Position numbers and translations under genes: made by a program. From Geodermatophilus amargosae (GTDB lineage: Bacteria; Actinomycetota; Actinomycetes; Mycobacteriales; Geodermatophilaceae), in the NCBI RefSeq assembly GCF_900116515.1, contig NZ_FPBA01000007.1, positions 124,001 to 188,000 of the forward strand: a stretch of 64,000 bases of DNA, read 5' to 3'. Of this stretch, positions 28,167 to 36,474 are shown piece after piece (positions within the stretch are counted from its first letter, which is position 1; each line of letters begins with the position of its first letter). The notes beneath the pieces were generated by a model. That model searched no databases. It was given only the letters and a program-made list of their open reading frames with translations, and was not told where the DNA came from.

Positions 28167-28183
28167 CATCACTCTGGGTGATG
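28167..28183. promoter_or_regulatory. Inverted repeat upstream of the secreted-protein operon
   Basis: CATCAC-TCTGG-GTGATG, 6-base arms with a 5-base spacer, about 140 bases upstream of the GTG at 28029 and downstream of the terminator of the preceding gene. Position and symmetry suit an operator; no regulator is identified. Confidence 0.3.
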
Positions 28184-28195
28184 TCGGCGGAACGG

Positions 28196-28229
28196 CAGCA
28201 GGGCCCCGGCCGGAGCCGGGGCCCTGCTG
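28196..28229 (-). terminator. Strong hairpin terminator after the membrane-anchored protein gene
   Basis: Perfect 15-base arms (28196-28210 and 28215-28229) with a CGGA loop, 19 bases after the stop at 28249. No T-tract follows, as is usual in high-GC actinobacteria. It separates the sugar transferase/GT4 unit from the secreted-protein unit. Confidence 0.75.
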
Positions 28230-28248
28230 TCCTGCGGGATGGAGCGGG

Positions 28249-28941
28249 TCAGCCGGCGGAGCCGGTGAAGACCATGAAGGGCGCCCCCGCGCGGTGACCG
28301 ACGGAGACCGTGACGGTGTCGCGGTCGTCCCGGGGCACGCTGAAGACGTAGACGCCCTCGGCCGAGTCCCCCGGCTCGAGCGAGCCGGAGAACGGTGCCT
28401 GCGACGGGTCGTCCAGGGGTGAGGCCGGCACGGCGTCGCTGCCGTGGGTCAGGTCCACGGCCACTCCCCCGAGGTCGGCGGTGTCGTCGGTGCCGTTGGT
28501 GATCCGCACCGTCACCCGCAGCGCCGGCCCGGACACGTTGCCGCGGCCCTGGCCGGTGCCGTCGATCGCCTCGACCGAGGCGACCGAGGCCGTGATCCCG
28601 TCGCCGGCCGCGGCCGGCTGGTCGAGGGGGACGGCAGGCTGGCTGGGCGGCAGCTCGTCGACGACGGGCTGCGGGTCCTCCGCCGGTGGGGTCGCCTGCG
28701 CCCCGGGGTCGGTGGAGCCCAGCGACGGCTCGGTCTCGGTCGCCGGCGTCGAGGACTGCGTCGCAGCGGCGGCGGACCCGCCCGGCTCCTCGTCGTCCCC
28801 GCGCACGAGGACGGACACGGCGACGAGGGCGACGAGCACGACCGCCGCGAGCGCCAGGAGCAGTCGCCGCCTGGATGACGGCGCGGCCGGTGACGGACGT
28901 TCCTCCACGGCGGTTCCCCCTCGCTCCTCGATGTCGCTCAC
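28249..28941 (-). CDS. Single-pass membrane protein with extracytoplasmic domain, function unknown
   Basis: 230 residues. A short acidic cytoplasmic tail (1-22), one membrane helix at about 24-46, a Ser/Thr/Pro/Glu-rich linker to about 110, then a beta-rich extracytoplasmic domain (RVTVRITNGTDDTADLGGVAVDL, YVFSVPRDDRDTVTVSVG) resembling the DUF4352-like immunoglobulin folds of surface proteins. GTG 28941 overlaps the glycosyltransferase stop (GTGA), so it is coupled to polysaccharide synthesis. No catalytic residues recognised. It could be an accessory or scaffold of the export machinery. Confidence 0.75.
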   Translation of the reverse strand: MSDIEERGGTAVEERPSPAAPSSRRRLLLALAAVVLVALVAVSVLVRGDDEEPGGSAAAATQSSTPATETEPSLGSTDPGAQATPPAEDPQPVVDELPPSQPAVPLDQPAAAGDGITASVASVEAIDGTGQGRGNVSGPALRVTVRITNGTDDTADLGGVAVDLTHGSDAVPASPLDDPSQAPFSGSLEPGDSAEGVYVFSVPRDDRDTVTVSVGHRAGAPFMVFTGSAG

Positions 28942-30197
28942 TGCTGGGCCGCCGGGAGGTACTCGTCCGCCCACGGCCGCGGCTGCGCCGGGGTGGGCAG
29001 GGGGACGACGTCACCGGCCGGCGCGCCCGCCCGGCCGGCCGGCAGGTCCGCGCCGGTGGGACGGCGGCGGCCACCGGGCCGGGTCCGGGGGAAGCGGCGG
29101 GCGGCCAGCGTCTCCGCGAGGGCCTCGTATCCGGCGGCGACCTGGTCCCAGTCGTAGCCGCGGGCGAGCTCCCGGGACCGGCGACGGTCCCGCTCGACGC
29201 GGTCGGGGTCGGCCTCGACGGCGGCCAGCTGGTGGGCGACGTCCTGCCACGTGCGGAAGAAGCGGCCCGCGTCGCGCACGACCTCGCGGTTGAAGTCGAC
29301 GTCGAAGGCGGTCACCGCCGCGCCGGCGCCGATGGCGCGCAGCAGCGAGGGGTTGGTGCCGCCGACCGAGTGGCCGTGCAGGTAGGTCGCGCAGTTGGCG
29401 TAGAGCTGGTCGAGCAGCCGCTGGTCCCACACCCCGCCGAGGAAGCGCACCCGCTCGTCGGCGAGGGCGTGCACCCGGCGGGTGTAGCCGTCGCTGTAGG
29501 GAGCCGAGCCGACGACGACCAGCGGCTTGGTGGCCTCGCCGGCGGAGTAGCCGCGGACGATGACGTCGACGTGGTTCTCCGGCTCGAACCGGGCCACCAC
29601 CAGGTGGTACCCGCCGGGCTCGAGGCCGATCCCGGCGAGCAGGTCCGAGCCCGGGTCCACCAGCGGCGCGCCGTAGGTGAGCAGCGTGGTGGGGGCGTCG
29701 AAGGTGTCGCGGTAGTAGTCGGCGATGCCCTGCGCGTCGGCGATGAGGACGTCGGACCATCGGACGGCCAGCGACTCGGCCGCCCGGTAGTAGTGGCGGC
29801 CGGCCGGGCCCCACTTGGCGCGCTTCCACTCCAGCCCGTCGACGTGCGTGGCGACCGGGATGCGCGCGGCGCGCAGCACCGGCAGGAGCGGGGCGTTGGC
29901 CGCGTTGAAGACGATGGCGGCGTCGGTGCGGTGGGCCAGCAGGTGCCCGACCGACAGCGCGGTGTGGCTCAGGGTCTCCAGCGACCGGCGGCGGGCGGCG
30001 GGCAGGTGCACCAGCTCCATGCCGAGGTGCTCGGCCGGCGGGGGCTCCTGCGCGCCCGGGGTGGTGCGGCAGTAGACGACCACCCGGTGCCCGCGGTCGG
30101 CGAGCCGGCGGCCCACCTCCTCGACCGCCGTCTCGAAGCCGCCGTAGCGGGCGGGGACGCCTCGGGTCCCCACCATGGCGATGCTCAAGCGGGCCAT
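28938..30197 (-). CDS. Rhamnosyltransferase-like glycosyltransferase (DUF1972/GT4)
   Basis: 419 residues. The start IAMVGTRGVPARYGGFETA is the signature of the DUF1972 glycosyltransferase group, often annotated as second-step rhamnosyl transferases. It continues with VATHVDGLEWKRAKWG, VARFEPENHV (donor-binding lobe), and a late GHSVGGTNPSLLRA segment where GT4 enzymes have the EX7E region. The last 40 residues are a Pro/Arg-rich tail without homology cues. ATG 30197 has GGAGGA upstream. It follows the priming transferase B gene by 155 bases and likely adds the second sugar of the repeat. Confidence 0.9.
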   Translation of the reverse strand: MARLSIAMVGTRGVPARYGGFETAVEEVGRRLADRGHRVVVYCRTTPGAQEPPPAEHLGMELVHLPAARRRSLETLSHTALSVGHLLAHRTDAAIVFNAANAPLLPVLRAARIPVATHVDGLEWKRAKWGPAGRHYYRAAESLAVRWSDVLIADAQGIADYYRDTFDAPTTLLTYGAPLVDPGSDLLAGIGLEPGGYHLVVARFEPENHVDVIVRGYSAGEATKPLVVVGSAPYSDGYTRRVHALADERVRFLGGVWDQRLLDQLYANCATYLHGHSVGGTNPSLLRAIGAGAAVTAFDVDFNREVVRDAGRFFRTWQDVAHQLAAVEADPDRVERDRRRSRELARGYDWDQVAAGYEALAETLAARRFPRTRPGGRRRPTGADLPAGRAGAPAGDVVPLPTPAQPRPWADEYLPAAQQ

Positions 30198-30352
30198 CGG
30201 CCGGTCCTCCGGGAGGTGTGTGCGGTGCCGCGCGGCGCGCGAGCGGGACGTGGGGGAGCTCCGGGAGGAGCCCTCCGTCGACGCTAGGGAGGGGACGGGA
30301 GGGCACTCGTCCCCCCGCGGGGTGGGACGCGGGTGAGACGGGGGTGAGCCGG

Positions 30353-31852
30353 TCAGTACGCGCCGGAGCTGCTGACCACGGCGCGGACGGTCTTGACGAG
30401 GATCAGCGCGTCGAGGGCGAGCGACCAGTTCTCCACGTAGCGGAGGTCCAGCCGCACGGCCTCCTCCCACGACAGGTCGCTGCGGCCGGAGATCTGCCAC
30501 AGCCCCGTGAGGCCGGGCTTGACTAGCAGGCGACGGCTCACCGAGGAGTCGTAGCGCTCGACCTCGGCCGGCAGCGGCGGGCGCGGGCCGACCAGCGACA
30601 TGGAGCCGCCGAGCACGTTGAACAGCTGCGGCAGCTCGTCGAGGGAGAAGCGGCGCAGCCAGCGGCCGACGCGGGTGACCCGCGGGTCCCAGCGCATCTT
30701 GAACAGCAGCCCGCCGCCCTCGTTGCGGTCGAGCAGCTCGGCCAGCCGGCGGTCGGCGTCGACGGACATGCTGCGGAACTTGAGGATGGTGAAGCCCCGG
30801 CCGTTCACCCCGATCCGCTCCTGGCGGTAGAGGACCGGCCCCGGGCTGTCCAGCCGGACGGCGAGGGCGATGAGGAGCAGGACCGGCATCAGGGACAGCA
30901 GGGCCAGCGCGGCCGCGGCGCGGTCGACGCCGCCCTTGACCACCCGGCGCCAGCCCTCGAAGCGCGGCTGCTCGACCGACAGCAGCGGCAGGCCCTCGAA
31001 GGGCCGGATGTGCAGCCGCGGTCCGGCGACCTCGATGAGGCCCGGGGCGACGAGCAGCTCGGTGCCGGTGCCCTCCAGCTGCCAGGACAGCCGGCGCAGG
31101 TACTCCGCCGCGGTCTCGCTCGCCGAGGTCACCGCGACGGTGTCGGCGCCGTGCCGGGCGACCGCGGCGGCGACGTCGTCCAGTCCCGAGACGGGGACGC
31201 GCAGGGCCTCGGCGACGCTGCTGCGGCTGTCGGGCGTCACGCAGGCGGCGACGACCTCCAGGCCCGCGAAGTCACCGCGGCGCAGCCGGGCGGCCAGCTC
31301 GGTGACCGCGCCGCCACGGCCGACGACCACCACCCGCTTGGTGCACGAGCCGCGGGCGCGCAGCCGGCGCAGCCGGCACCGGGCGGCGTACCGGCCGGCG
31401 AGGGTGAGCACGGTGAGCGCGGGGACGGCGAGGACGACGAGGGCGCGGCTGAGGTCGAGCTGCGCGATGTAGGAGACGAAGCTGGTCAGCGCGAGCAGCA
31501 GGAAGCCGGCTCGGCCGACGCCGCGGAACTCGTCGCTGCCGGTGCCGAAGACCCGCTCGTCGTGCGCGCCGGTGCCGGCGAGCAGCACCGGCCACGAGAG
31601 CACCATGACGACGGCCGGCAGCAGCAGGTCCGCGCGCACGTCGGCCGTCGAAGCGAGGAGCACGGTGCCGGTCGCGGCGACGGCGGCGGTCACGTCGAGG
31701 GCGTACAGGGCGGCCGAGTAACGGCCCTCCCAGCGGCGCGACGGTGGGCGGGACACCGCGCGGAGGCGGCCGGGGACGCTGCCCGGAGGAGTCCGGCGCG
31801 CCGTCGTCCGCGCAGCCGTCCCCGGTCCTGCGCCGTGGTGGTCCAGCAGCAC
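30353..31852 (-). CDS. Polyprenyl glycosylphosphotransferase (priming sugar transferase) B
   Basis: 499 residues, paralogue of 8330-9847. Same plan: N-terminal membrane helices, a central soluble region, one more helix (LLSLMPVLLLIALAVRL), and the C-terminal sugar transferase domain with FRSMSVDADRRLAELL, FSLDELPQLFNVLGG, MSLVGPRPPLP, KPGLTGLWQISGRSDL and DLRYVENWSL, ending GAY. The C-terminal halves of the two copies agree at most positions while the N-terminal halves differ more, which may mean different sugars or regulation. GTG 31852 is preceded by GAGGGGGAG. It is the first gene of the leftward glycan unit, next to pth. Confidence 0.93.
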   Translation of the reverse strand: MLLDHHGAGPGTAARTTARRTPPGSVPGRLRAVSRPPSRRWEGRYSAALYALDVTAAVAATGTVLLASTADVRADLLLPAVVMVLSWPVLLAGTGAHDERVFGTGSDEFRGVGRAGFLLLALTSFVSYIAQLDLSRALVVLAVPALTVLTLAGRYAARCRLRRLRARGSCTKRVVVVGRGGAVTELAARLRRGDFAGLEVVAACVTPDSRSSVAEALRVPVSGLDDVAAAVARHGADTVAVTSASETAAEYLRRLSWQLEGTGTELLVAPGLIEVAGPRLHIRPFEGLPLLSVEQPRFEGWRRVVKGGVDRAAAALALLSLMPVLLLIALAVRLDSPGPVLYRQERIGVNGRGFTILKFRSMSVDADRRLAELLDRNEGGGLLFKMRWDPRVTRVGRWLRRFSLDELPQLFNVLGGSMSLVGPRPPLPAEVERYDSSVSRRLLVKPGLTGLWQISGRSDLSWEEAVRLDLRYVENWSLALDALILVKTVRAVVSSSGAY

Positions 31853-31996
31853 GTCTCCCCCTCGACCGCGTCACTCTCAGTACGCGGAGGAGGTGCCGAT
31901 CACGGTGTGTATCAGTTCACCGGACGCCGTGCCCGTGCATCTCCCCCTGAGCACATTCGACACTCACAGAGCGTCATCAAAGGGTCAATGCGGAGA

Positions 31997-32009
31997 GTGA
32001 CCGTGTCAC
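31997..32009. promoter_or_regulatory. GTGAC-CGT-GTCAC inverted repeat upstream of priming transferase B
   Basis: Five-base arms with a three-base spacer in the 177-base, relatively AT-rich gap between pth and the transferase gene, about 145 bases upstream of the GTG at 31852. It resembles a CRP-type half-site pair but is one base too short (GTGA-N5-TCAC). The gap as a whole probably carries the promoter of the unit; a TTGACC lies next to it at 31984-31989 on the minus strand without a clear matching -10. Confidence 0.25.
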
Positions 32010-32029
32010 CCGAAGGGGAGACCCTGCGG

Positions 32030-32596
32030 TCACGTTCGGGGGTGCACCACGTTCTGCGCCGCCTCCAGGCCGAGGGCGAGCAGTTCCTCGGCGGCGTCGG
32101 CGGCCTCCGCGACGAGCAGGTCGAGCTCCTTGCGCTCGGTCGCGGAGAAGTCCCTCAGCACGAAGTCGGCCGGGTCCTGCCGGCCGGGCGGACGGCCGAT
32201 GCCGACCCGCACGCGCAGGTAGTCCTTCGTCCCGGCCGCGCGGCTGACCGAGCGCAGGCCGTTGTGGCCGCCCTCCCCGCCCCCGCGCTTGAGGCGCACG
32301 GCCGCGAAGGGGATGTCGAGCTCGTCGTGCACGACGACGAGGTCGGTGACCGGCAGCTTGTGGTAGTCGAGCAGGCCGCGGACGGGGCCGCCGGACTCGT
32401 TCATGTACGTCGTCGGGCGGGCGAGGACGACGCGGCGGCCGGCCAGGCGCCCCTCGCCGGCCAGTGCGCGGGCGCGGGCGCCCTTGCCGGCGGTCAGCCT
32501 CACGCCGGCGCGGGCGGCGAGCTCGTCGAGCACCATCGCCCCGACGTTGTGCCGGTTGCCCGCGTAGCCCGGCCCGGGGTTGCCCAGGCCCACCAC
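32030..32596 (-). CDS. pth: Peptidyl-tRNA hydrolase
   Basis: Cleaves peptidyl-tRNA dropped from ribosomes. 188 residues, normal size. It shows [18 protein letters not shown] with the catalytic His and the Asn pair, [18 protein letters not shown] with the catalytic Asp, and [11 protein letters not shown]. The frame holds GTG GTG at its start; the first, 32596, is used because the family sequence starts at once. It lies downstream of rplY, separated by a strong hairpin, the usual actinobacterial order. Confidence 0.97.
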   Translation of the reverse strand: MVGLGNPGPGYAGNRHNVGAMVLDELAARAGVRLTAGKGARARALAGEGRLAGRRVVLARPTTYMNESGGPVRGLLDYHKLPVTDLVVVHDELDIPFAAVRLKRGGGEGGHNGLRSVSRAAGTKDYLRVRVGIGRPPGRQDPADFVLRDFSATERKELDLLVAEAADAAEELLALGLEAAQNVVHPRT

Positions 32597-32625
32597 GAGG
32601 AAGGGGCCCTCCGAGGGAGGGGACG

Positions 32626-32660
32626 CCGCAGGGGCGCCGGCGGTGCCGGCGCCCCTGCGG
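32626..32660 (-). terminator. Very long GC hairpin between rplY and pth
   Basis: Perfect 16-base arms (32626-32641 and 32645-32660) with a GGT loop, 25 bases after the rplY stop and 29 bases before the pth start. No T-tract. It could terminate or attenuate transcription into pth. Confidence 0.7.
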
Positions 32661-32685
32661 GGAGTGCTCTCGCTCAGCGGGGACC

Positions 32686-33390
32686 TCAGCTGTTCTCGGT
32701 CGACTCGATCGACTCGCCGCTGCCCTGGTCCTGCGGCTCGGGGACGACGTCGCCCTCGCCGACGCCCTCGGCGGCGGGCGCGGACTCCTCGCGCTCGATG
32801 CCGGCCTCGGCCTCGGCCTCGGCGAGCTCGGCCTCGAGGGCCTCGGCGGTCGGGGCGCCCAGGAAGCCGATGACCAGCGCCTCGGGGTCGGTGATCAGCG
32901 TCGCGCCGCGCGGCAGGACGAGGTCGGCGGCCGTGATGTTCTGGCCCGCGGTGCGGCCGGTGACGTCGACCTCGATCGTGTCGGGCAGCGCGGTCGCGTC
33001 GGCCTCGATCGCGACGGTGTTGAGCTGGTGGTTGGTGATCGCGTCCACGCCGGGCTCGCCGACGACGACGAGCGGCACCTCGACGGTCGTCTTCTCGCCG
33101 CGGCGGACGGCCAGCAGGTCGACGTGCTCGTGCTGGCGGGTCAGCGGGTCGCGCTGCACCGACTTGGTGAGCGCGAGGTGCTCGGTGCCGTCGAGGACGA
33201 CGGTGATCAGGGCGTTGGTGCCGCCGTTGCGCAGGACCGCGGCGAGCTCGCGGGCCGGCAGCGACAGGTGGACGACGTCCTGGCCGTGCCCGTAGAGGAC
33301 GGCGGGGACGCGGCCCGCGCGGCGGGTCCGGCGGGCGCTGCCCTTGCCGAACTCGGTGCGGGCCTCGGCGGCGAGGCGGTAGTCAGCCAC
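32686..33390 (-). CDS. rplY: 50S ribosomal protein L25, CTC (long) form
   Basis: Binds 5S rRNA. 234 residues: the N-terminal L25 domain ([26 protein letters not shown]) followed by the TL5/CTC C-terminal beta domain ([31 protein letters not shown]), then a highly acidic tail rich in Glu and Ala that is common in actinobacterial copies. GTG 33390 has AGGAG 9 bases upstream. It lies between prs and pth on the same strand. Confidence 0.96.
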   Translation of the reverse strand: MADYRLAAEARTEFGKGSARRTRRAGRVPAVLYGHGQDVVHLSLPARELAAVLRNGGTNALITVVLDGTEHLALTKSVQRDPLTRQHEHVDLLAVRRGEKTTVEVPLVVVGEPGVDAITNHQLNTVAIEADATALPDTIEVDVTGRTAGQNITAADLVLPRGATLITDPEALVIGFLGAPTAEALEAELAEAEAEAGIEREESAPAAEGVGEGDVVPEPQDQGSGESIESTENS

Positions 33391-33612
33391 GGTGGTGTGC
33401 TCCTCAGGAGGTGGGTCTGGCGGCGGCCGGCACACGGCGCGGCACACCCCTCGGGGCACACGCACGTCGATCACGGAGTACGGACGGGCCGTCTCCCTCG
33501 CCGGGCAACCTCGTCAGGGTACCCGACCGTCCGACCGCGCCGTCCCGGCGGGAGGCGACACCCGGTCACACGGCCGGGAAGGCCCAGCTCACCGGAGTGC
33601 GGCGCCCGCCCG

Positions 33613-34593
33613 CTAGCTCGCTCCGTCGAAGAGGCTGGTGACCGAGCCGTCCTCGAAGACCTCCTTGATCGCCCGGGCGAGCAGCGGGGCGATCGAGAGG
33701 ACGGTGAGCTTGTCGAACTGGCGGGCCGGCTCGATCGGCAGCGTGTTGGTCACGATGACCTCGCTGACGCGGCTGTTCTTCAGCCGGTCGACCGCCGCGC
33801 CCGAGAGGACGCCGTGGGTCGCGCAGACGATGACCTCGGCGGCGCCGGCCTCGAACAGCGTCTCGGCGGCCTTCACGATCGTGCCGCCGGTGTCGATCAT
33901 GTCGTCGACCAGGATGCAGACCCGGCCCTCGACCTCGCCGACGACGCGGTTGGCGACGACCTCGTTGGGCCGCATGGGGTCGCGGGTCTTGTGGATGAAG
34001 GCCAGCGGGACGCCGCCGAGCTTGTCGCTCCACCGCTCGGAGACGCGCACCCGCCCGGAGTCCGGCGACACGACGGTGATCTCCCGGTCGCCCCAGCGCC
34101 CCTTGACGTGCTCGACCAGCAGGTCGAGGGCGAAGAGGTGGTCGACCGGCCCGTCGAAGAAGCCCTGGATCTGCGCGGTGTGCAGGTCGACGGTCATCAG
34201 CCGGTCGGCGCCGGCGGTCTTGAACATGTCGGCGACCAGGCGGGCGGAGATGGGCTCGCGGCCGCGGTGCTTCTTGTCCTGCCGGGCGTAGGGGAAGAAC
34301 GGCGCGACGACGGTGATCCGCTTGGCCGACGCGCGCTTGGCGGCGTCGACCATGAGCAGCTGCTCCATGAGCCAGGTGTTGATCGGTGCGGAGTGGCTCT
34401 GCACGATGAAGGCGTCGCAGCCGCGGACGGACTCCTCGAAGCGGACGAACAGCTCGCCGTTGGCGAACTCGTAGGCGGCCGTGGGCGTCGGCGTGACGCC
34501 CAGGTGCCCGGCGATCTCGGCTGCCAGCTCGGGGTAGGCCCGACCGGAGAAGAGCATCAGGCTCTTGCTGGTGGTCTGCCGGATCGCACTCAT
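33613..34593 (-). CDS. prs: Ribose-phosphate pyrophosphokinase (PRPP synthetase)
   Basis: Makes PRPP from ribose-5-phosphate and ATP for nucleotide, His and Trp synthesis; in actinobacteria it also feeds decaprenyl-phosphoryl arabinose where present. 326 residues, full length. It shows the flexible-loop region FFPYARQDKKHRGREPI, the metal-binding TVDLHTAQIQGFF, VVSPDSGRVRVSERW and the PRPP loop CILVDDMIDTGGTI. ATG 34593 lies 12 bases downstream of glmU, so the two are co-transcribed, the conserved glmU-prs order. Confidence 0.98.
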   Translation of the reverse strand: MSAIRQTTSKSLMLFSGRAYPELAAEIAGHLGVTPTPTAAYEFANGELFVRFEESVRGCDAFIVQSHSAPINTWLMEQLLMVDAAKRASAKRITVVAPFFPYARQDKKHRGREPISARLVADMFKTAGADRLMTVDLHTAQIQGFFDGPVDHLFALDLLVEHVKGRWGDREITVVSPDSGRVRVSERWSDKLGGVPLAFIHKTRDPMRPNEVVANRVVGEVEGRVCILVDDMIDTGGTIVKAAETLFEAGAAEVIVCATHGVLSGAAVDRLKNSRVSEVIVTNTLPIEPARQFDKLTVLSIAPLLARAIKEVFEDGSVTSLFDGAS

Positions 34594-34605
34594 CGGCTCA
34601 CTGCC

Positions 34606-36117
34606 TCACTGCTCGTGGTGGGCCCCGGGCTCCGCCGGCCGGTCCGCCCCGTCGCTCGCGGGCCGGCTCCCGGCCGTGCCCTCGGCCGCTGCTCCTGTGG
34701 CTGCCGCCGCGGCCTGCGCGGCGGCGGTGCCCGGGCGGCGGCGTGCGACCCAGCCTGCCACATTGCGCTGGCGGGCCCGCGCCACACCCATGGCCCCCGG
34801 CGGGACGTCCTGGGTGATGACCGAGCCCGCGGCGGTGTAGGCACCGTCCCCGACGGTGACCGGCGCGACCAGCATGGTGTCCGATCCCACCCGCACCGCG
34901 TCGCCGATGGTCGTGTGGCTCTTGGTCACGCCGTCGTAGTTCACGAAGACCGTCGCCGCGCCGATGTTCGACCCGCGGCCGATCGTCGCGTCGCCGACGT
35001 AGGACAGGTGCGGCACCTTCGACCCCTCGCCGACCACGGCGTTCTTGGTCTCCACGAAGGCGCCGACCTTGGCGCCTTCGGCCAGCCGGGTGCCCGGCCG
35101 CAGGTGGCTGAACGGGCCGACGACGGCCCGTGGCCCGACCTCGGACTGGCTGCAGTGCGAGCGGAGCACGGTGGCGTCCTCCCCCACCGTGCAGTCGGTC
35201 AGCGTGGTGTCCGGGCCGACGACGGCACCGGCGGCCACCGTCGTCGTCCCGTGCAGCTGGACGCCGGGCAGCAGCCGGGCCCCCGGGAGGACGGCGGCGG
35301 TGACGTCGACCCAGGTGGTCGCCGGGTCGACGACGGTGACGCCCGCGACCATGAGCGCGTCGAGGACCCGGTCGTTGAGCGTGCGCCGGCGCGCGGCGAG
35401 CTCGCGCTGGTCGTTGCAGCCGAGGACGTCGACCGGGTCCTCGGCCCGGACGGCGGCCACGGGGGCGCCGCCCTCGACCAGCGGCGCGAGCGCGTCGGTC
35501 AGGTACTGCTCGCCCTGGGCGTTCGCGGTGGACAGCCCGGCCAGCACCCGGCGCAGCGTGGCGGCGTTGGCGACGTACACGCCGGCGTTCACCTCGCGGA
35601 TCGCGCGCTGCTCGTCGGTCGCGTCCTTCTCCTCGACGATCGCCCGCGGCGCGCCGCCGGCGTCCCGGACGATGCGGCCGAGCCCGGTCGGGTCGCCGAC
35701 CTCGGCGGTGAGCACGGTGAAGACGCTGCCGGCGGCGTGGTGGGCGGCCACCAGCGCACCGAGGGTGGCGGGGGTGAGCAGCGGGGAGTCGCCGTTGACC
35801 ACGAGCACCGGGCCCTCGAGGTCGGGGACGGCGTCCATCGCGACCCGGGCGGCGTGCCCGGACCCGCGCTGCTCCTCCTGCACCACCGCGCGGGCTCCCG
35901 GCGCGACCGCGGCCAGGTGCGCCTCGACCGACTCCCGGCCGGAGCCGACGACGACCAGCGTGGCGCCGGCCTCCAGCGGCGCGGTGGCGGCGAGGACGTG
36001 GCCGAGCATGCTGCGCCCGCCGAGCTCGTGCAGGACCTTCGGGGTGGCCGACCGCATCCGGGTGCCCTGGCCGGCGGCCAGGACGACGACGGCGGCGACT
36101 GCCTGCTGCAGGCTCAC
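34606..36117 (-). CDS. glmU: Bifunctional GlmU: GlcN-1-P acetyltransferase / GlcNAc-1-P uridylyltransferase
   Basis: Makes UDP-GlcNAc for peptidoglycan and, here, for the neighbouring glycan genes. 503 residues. The N-terminal pyrophosphorylase has VVLAAGQGTRMRSATPKVLH and VNGDSPLL; the C-terminal left-handed beta-helix has hexapeptide repeats and the acetyltransferase site (ETKNAVVGEGSKVPHLSYVG, NIGAATVFVNYDG). An Ala/Gly-rich tail of about 45 residues follows, as in other actinobacteria. GTG 36117 has GAGGAG 4 bases upstream. tRNA-Gln lies just upstream on the same strand. Confidence 0.97.
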   Translation of the reverse strand: MSLQQAVAAVVVLAAGQGTRMRSATPKVLHELGGRSMLGHVLAATAPLEAGATLVVVGSGRESVEAHLAAVAPGARAVVQEEQRGSGHAARVAMDAVPDLEGPVLVVNGDSPLLTPATLGALVAAHHAAGSVFTVLTAEVGDPTGLGRIVRDAGGAPRAIVEEKDATDEQRAIREVNAGVYVANAATLRRVLAGLSTANAQGEQYLTDALAPLVEGGAPVAAVRAEDPVDVLGCNDQRELAARRRTLNDRVLDALMVAGVTVVDPATTWVDVTAAVLPGARLLPGVQLHGTTTVAAGAVVGPDTTLTDCTVGEDATVLRSHCSQSEVGPRAVVGPFSHLRPGTRLAEGAKVGAFVETKNAVVGEGSKVPHLSYVGDATIGRGSNIGAATVFVNYDGVTKSHTTIGDAVRVGSDTMLVAPVTVGDGAYTAAGSVITQDVPPGAMGVARARQRNVAGWVARRRPGTAAAQAAAAATGAAAEGTAGSRPASDGADRPAEPGAHHEQ

Positions 36118-36154
36118 GGAACTCCTCGGGACGGTGGGGTGGCTGCTGCCGGTC

Positions 36155-36194
36155 GGACGCCGCTGGTGGGACGCCGCTGGTGGGACGCCGCTGG
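36155..36194. repeat. Three tandem copies of a 14-base unit at the tRNA-Gln 3' end
   Basis: The unit GGGACGCCGCTGGT occurs three times (36155-36167 lacking one base, 36168-36181, 36182-36194 with the last base changed). The last copy runs into the tRNA 3' terminus, so on the tRNA strand each unit begins CCAG. It fills the space between tRNA-Gln and glmU. Possibly slippage, or a processing signal. Confidence 0.8.
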
Positions 36195-36263
36195 GGGACT
36201 CGGACTCGAACCGAGACTTCCCGGCTCCAAAGGCCGGCGGGCTGCCGATTACCCCATCCCCCA
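36191..36263 (-). tRNA. tRNA-Gln (anticodon TTG)
   Basis: 73 bases folding into a complete cloverleaf: 7-pair acceptor TGGGGGA/TCCCCCA, D-stem GGGT/GCCC, anticodon stem CCGGC/GCCGG around the loop CTTTGGA with anticodon TTG, T-arm CTCGG-TTCGAGT-CCGAG, discriminator G. The 3' CCA is not encoded. A -10-like box (TAGGCT on the minus strand, 36299-36304) lies 36 bases upstream. glmU follows it on the same strand. Confidence 0.97.
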
Positions 36264-36298
36264 CCGCGCGCCGTGCCCGCACGGCGCCGCGTGGGTCG

Positions 36299-36304
36299 AG
36301 CCTA
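36299..36304 (-). promoter_or_regulatory. -10-like box of tRNA-Gln (and perhaps glmU-prs)
   Basis: TAGGCT on the minus strand fits TANNNT and lies 36 bases before the tRNA 5' end. No good -35 at the right distance. Confidence 0.35.
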
Positions 36305-36394
36305 GGACGCGCGACCGGCGGGGGCACGGGAGCGGGGCACCGGAGCAGGGCGCCCGAGCGGGAGAGGGACCGGACCCTCCGGGGAGCGGCCGGT

Positions 36395-36410
36395 CCTACG
36401 GTGACGTAGG
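36395..36410. promoter_or_regulatory. Probable TetR-type operator upstream of the desaturase
   Basis: CCTACG-GTGA-CGTAGG, perfect 6-base arms with a 4-base spacer, 65 bases upstream of the desaturase GTG. A TetR-family regulator is encoded just downstream of the desaturase, so autoregulation of a desaturase-regulator operon through this site is likely. The same gap carries the tRNA-Gln promoter on the other strand. Confidence 0.5.
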
Positions 36411-36474
36411 TTACGGCCTCGTAGCCGCCGGTCCTCGTCCGTGCGGCCCGCGACGGACGACCCCTGGAGGCCAT

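Noticed and set aside
31984..31989. TTGACC as -35 of the priming transferase B unit
   Set aside because: No -10 hexamer of the TANNNT kind lies 16-18 bases downstream, so I did not call a promoter.
36155..36263. Integrative element at tRNA-Gln
   Set aside because: No integrase, no distant direct repeat of the tRNA end, and glmU follows at once.
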